Source: Streptomyces sp. NBC_00775 (lineage in GTDB: Bacteria > Actinomycetota > Actinomycetes > Streptomycetales > Streptomycetaceae). From it: a DNA stretch of 64,000 nt. Numbering within the stretch: the first letter of the stretch is position 1; each line of letters starts with the position of its first letter. A model generated the notes under the pieces. The model was not told where the DNA came from. It saw nothing but the letters and a program-made list of their open reading frames with translations, and searched no databases. The stretch lies in NCBI RefSeq assembly GCF_036347135.1, contig NZ_CP108938.1, positions 4,154,001 to 4,218,000 on the forward strand, read 5' to 3'. A program made the position numbers and the translations under genes. This document shows, piece after piece, positions 63,669 through 64,000 of this stretch.

Positions 63669-64000
63669 ATGACCAGCACAACCGGCGGCGTGAGCGGAGC
63701 ACCAGGGATATCCGCGCCGCCTCGTTTCGACCCGTTCGACACCCTGGCCGAACTCGTCCCGCTGCGCACCGCGGCGGCGCACGGCGACTGGCCCGCCACG
63801 GCGGCGTTCTTCGCGGGCCTCGGCACGGAGGCGCAGCGGTCCTTCGCCGCGGGCCTGCTGGCCGATATCGACGGAGTGGAGCGGTATCTGGAGCAGGCCG
63901 TGGCCGCCCTGCCCGGCGACCCGCTGCCCCGTACGCTGCTCGCCGACCGGTATCTCCACATCGGCTGGGACATCCGCAGCGGCGCCCGCGCCCAGCATGT
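63669..64000 (+). CDS. Unknown all-helical protein, paralogue B (cut by the window end)
   Basis: First 110 residues of a protein clearly homologous to paralogue A: FDPFDTLAELVPLRTAAAHG against FDPFDTLPELAPLRTAAANG, and GDPLPRTLLADRYLHIGWD against ADPLPRTLLAGRYIHLGWE. The ATG follows the same GGGGGCGGAGGC sequence. The remainder lies outside the window. Function unknown; tandem duplication with the M16-like gene between the copies. Confidence 0.8.
   Translation, partial: MTSTTGGVSGAPGISAPPRFDPFDTLAELVPLRTAAAHGDWPATAAFFAGLGTEAQRSFAAGLLADIDGVERYLEQAVAALPGDPLPRTLLADRYLHIGWDIRSGARAQH

Overview
The window is high-GC actinobacterial DNA and reads as a Streptomyces chromosome core segment. Evidence: strong GC bias at third codon positions, frequent GTG starts, bldM, whiD and shbA side by side, a five-member Ser/Thr kinase array beside glpD and guaB, and rare TTA codons confined to one secreted-enzyme gene. 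From memory, the gene order resembles the S. coelicolor region around SCO4740-SCO4780. No database was searched.

Layout. 1-4.4 kb: a truncated succinate-semialdehyde dehydrogenase, then a small accessory patch (Uma2 remnant, DUF4265 protein, a membrane protein, an orphan barstar-like protein). 4.6-16.1 kb: a lipoprotein and five kinase-family genes that share one design (cytoplasmic kinase domain, single membrane helix, related extracytoplasmic domain). One of the five has lost every catalytic motif and carries a huge disordered insert. 16.2-21.8 kb: a secreted serine hydrolase, glpD, a nucleotide-sugar dehydrogenase homologue with altered catalytic residues, and two small membrane proteins. 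21.8-27.1 kb: guaB3, guaB, shbA, bldM and whiD, a housekeeping and developmental control block with a visible sigma-BldN-type promoter in front of bldM. 27.2-30.5 kb: a LysR regulator, a MOSC protein, a short-chain dehydrogenase and a two-domain SnoaL-like protein. 30.6-32.9 kb: the groES-groEL1 operon behind two CIRCE operators. 33-39.7 kb: two lipoprotein polysaccharide deacetylases, a methyltransferase, an ECF42-type sigma factor with its YCII/DGPF partner, and a secreted FG-GAP protein. 39.8-50.5 kb: an LCP ligase and a xylan or xylo-oligosaccharide locus: secreted GH10-CBM2 xylanase, two paralogous LacI regulators, an ABC importer and a cytoplasmic GH3 enzyme, with matching palindromic operators. 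50.6-60.6 kb: cell-essential genes: tsaD, rimI, tsaB, tsaE (tRNA t6A synthesis), alr, an L,D-transpeptidase, nnr and acpS. 60.7-64 kb: a membrane-anchored M16-like protein flanked by two paralogous unknown genes that share an upstream motif.

Genes that probably work together. The xylanase releases oligosaccharides, the binding protein and two permeases import them, the GH3 enzyme cleaves them inside, and LacI repressors bind CGAAA-N-TTTCG-like sites. ShbA, BldM and WhiD drive growth and sporulation, and the adjacent kinase array is linked in S. coelicolor to spore-wall synthesis. TsaB, TsaD and TsaE together make t6A.

Between genes there is a recurrent GC-rich inverted repeat family (24.8, 49.3, 53.8, 58.4 and 60.1 kb), including a 28-bp tandem array. 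I saw no rRNA, tRNA, CRISPR array, prophage or intact insertion sequence.
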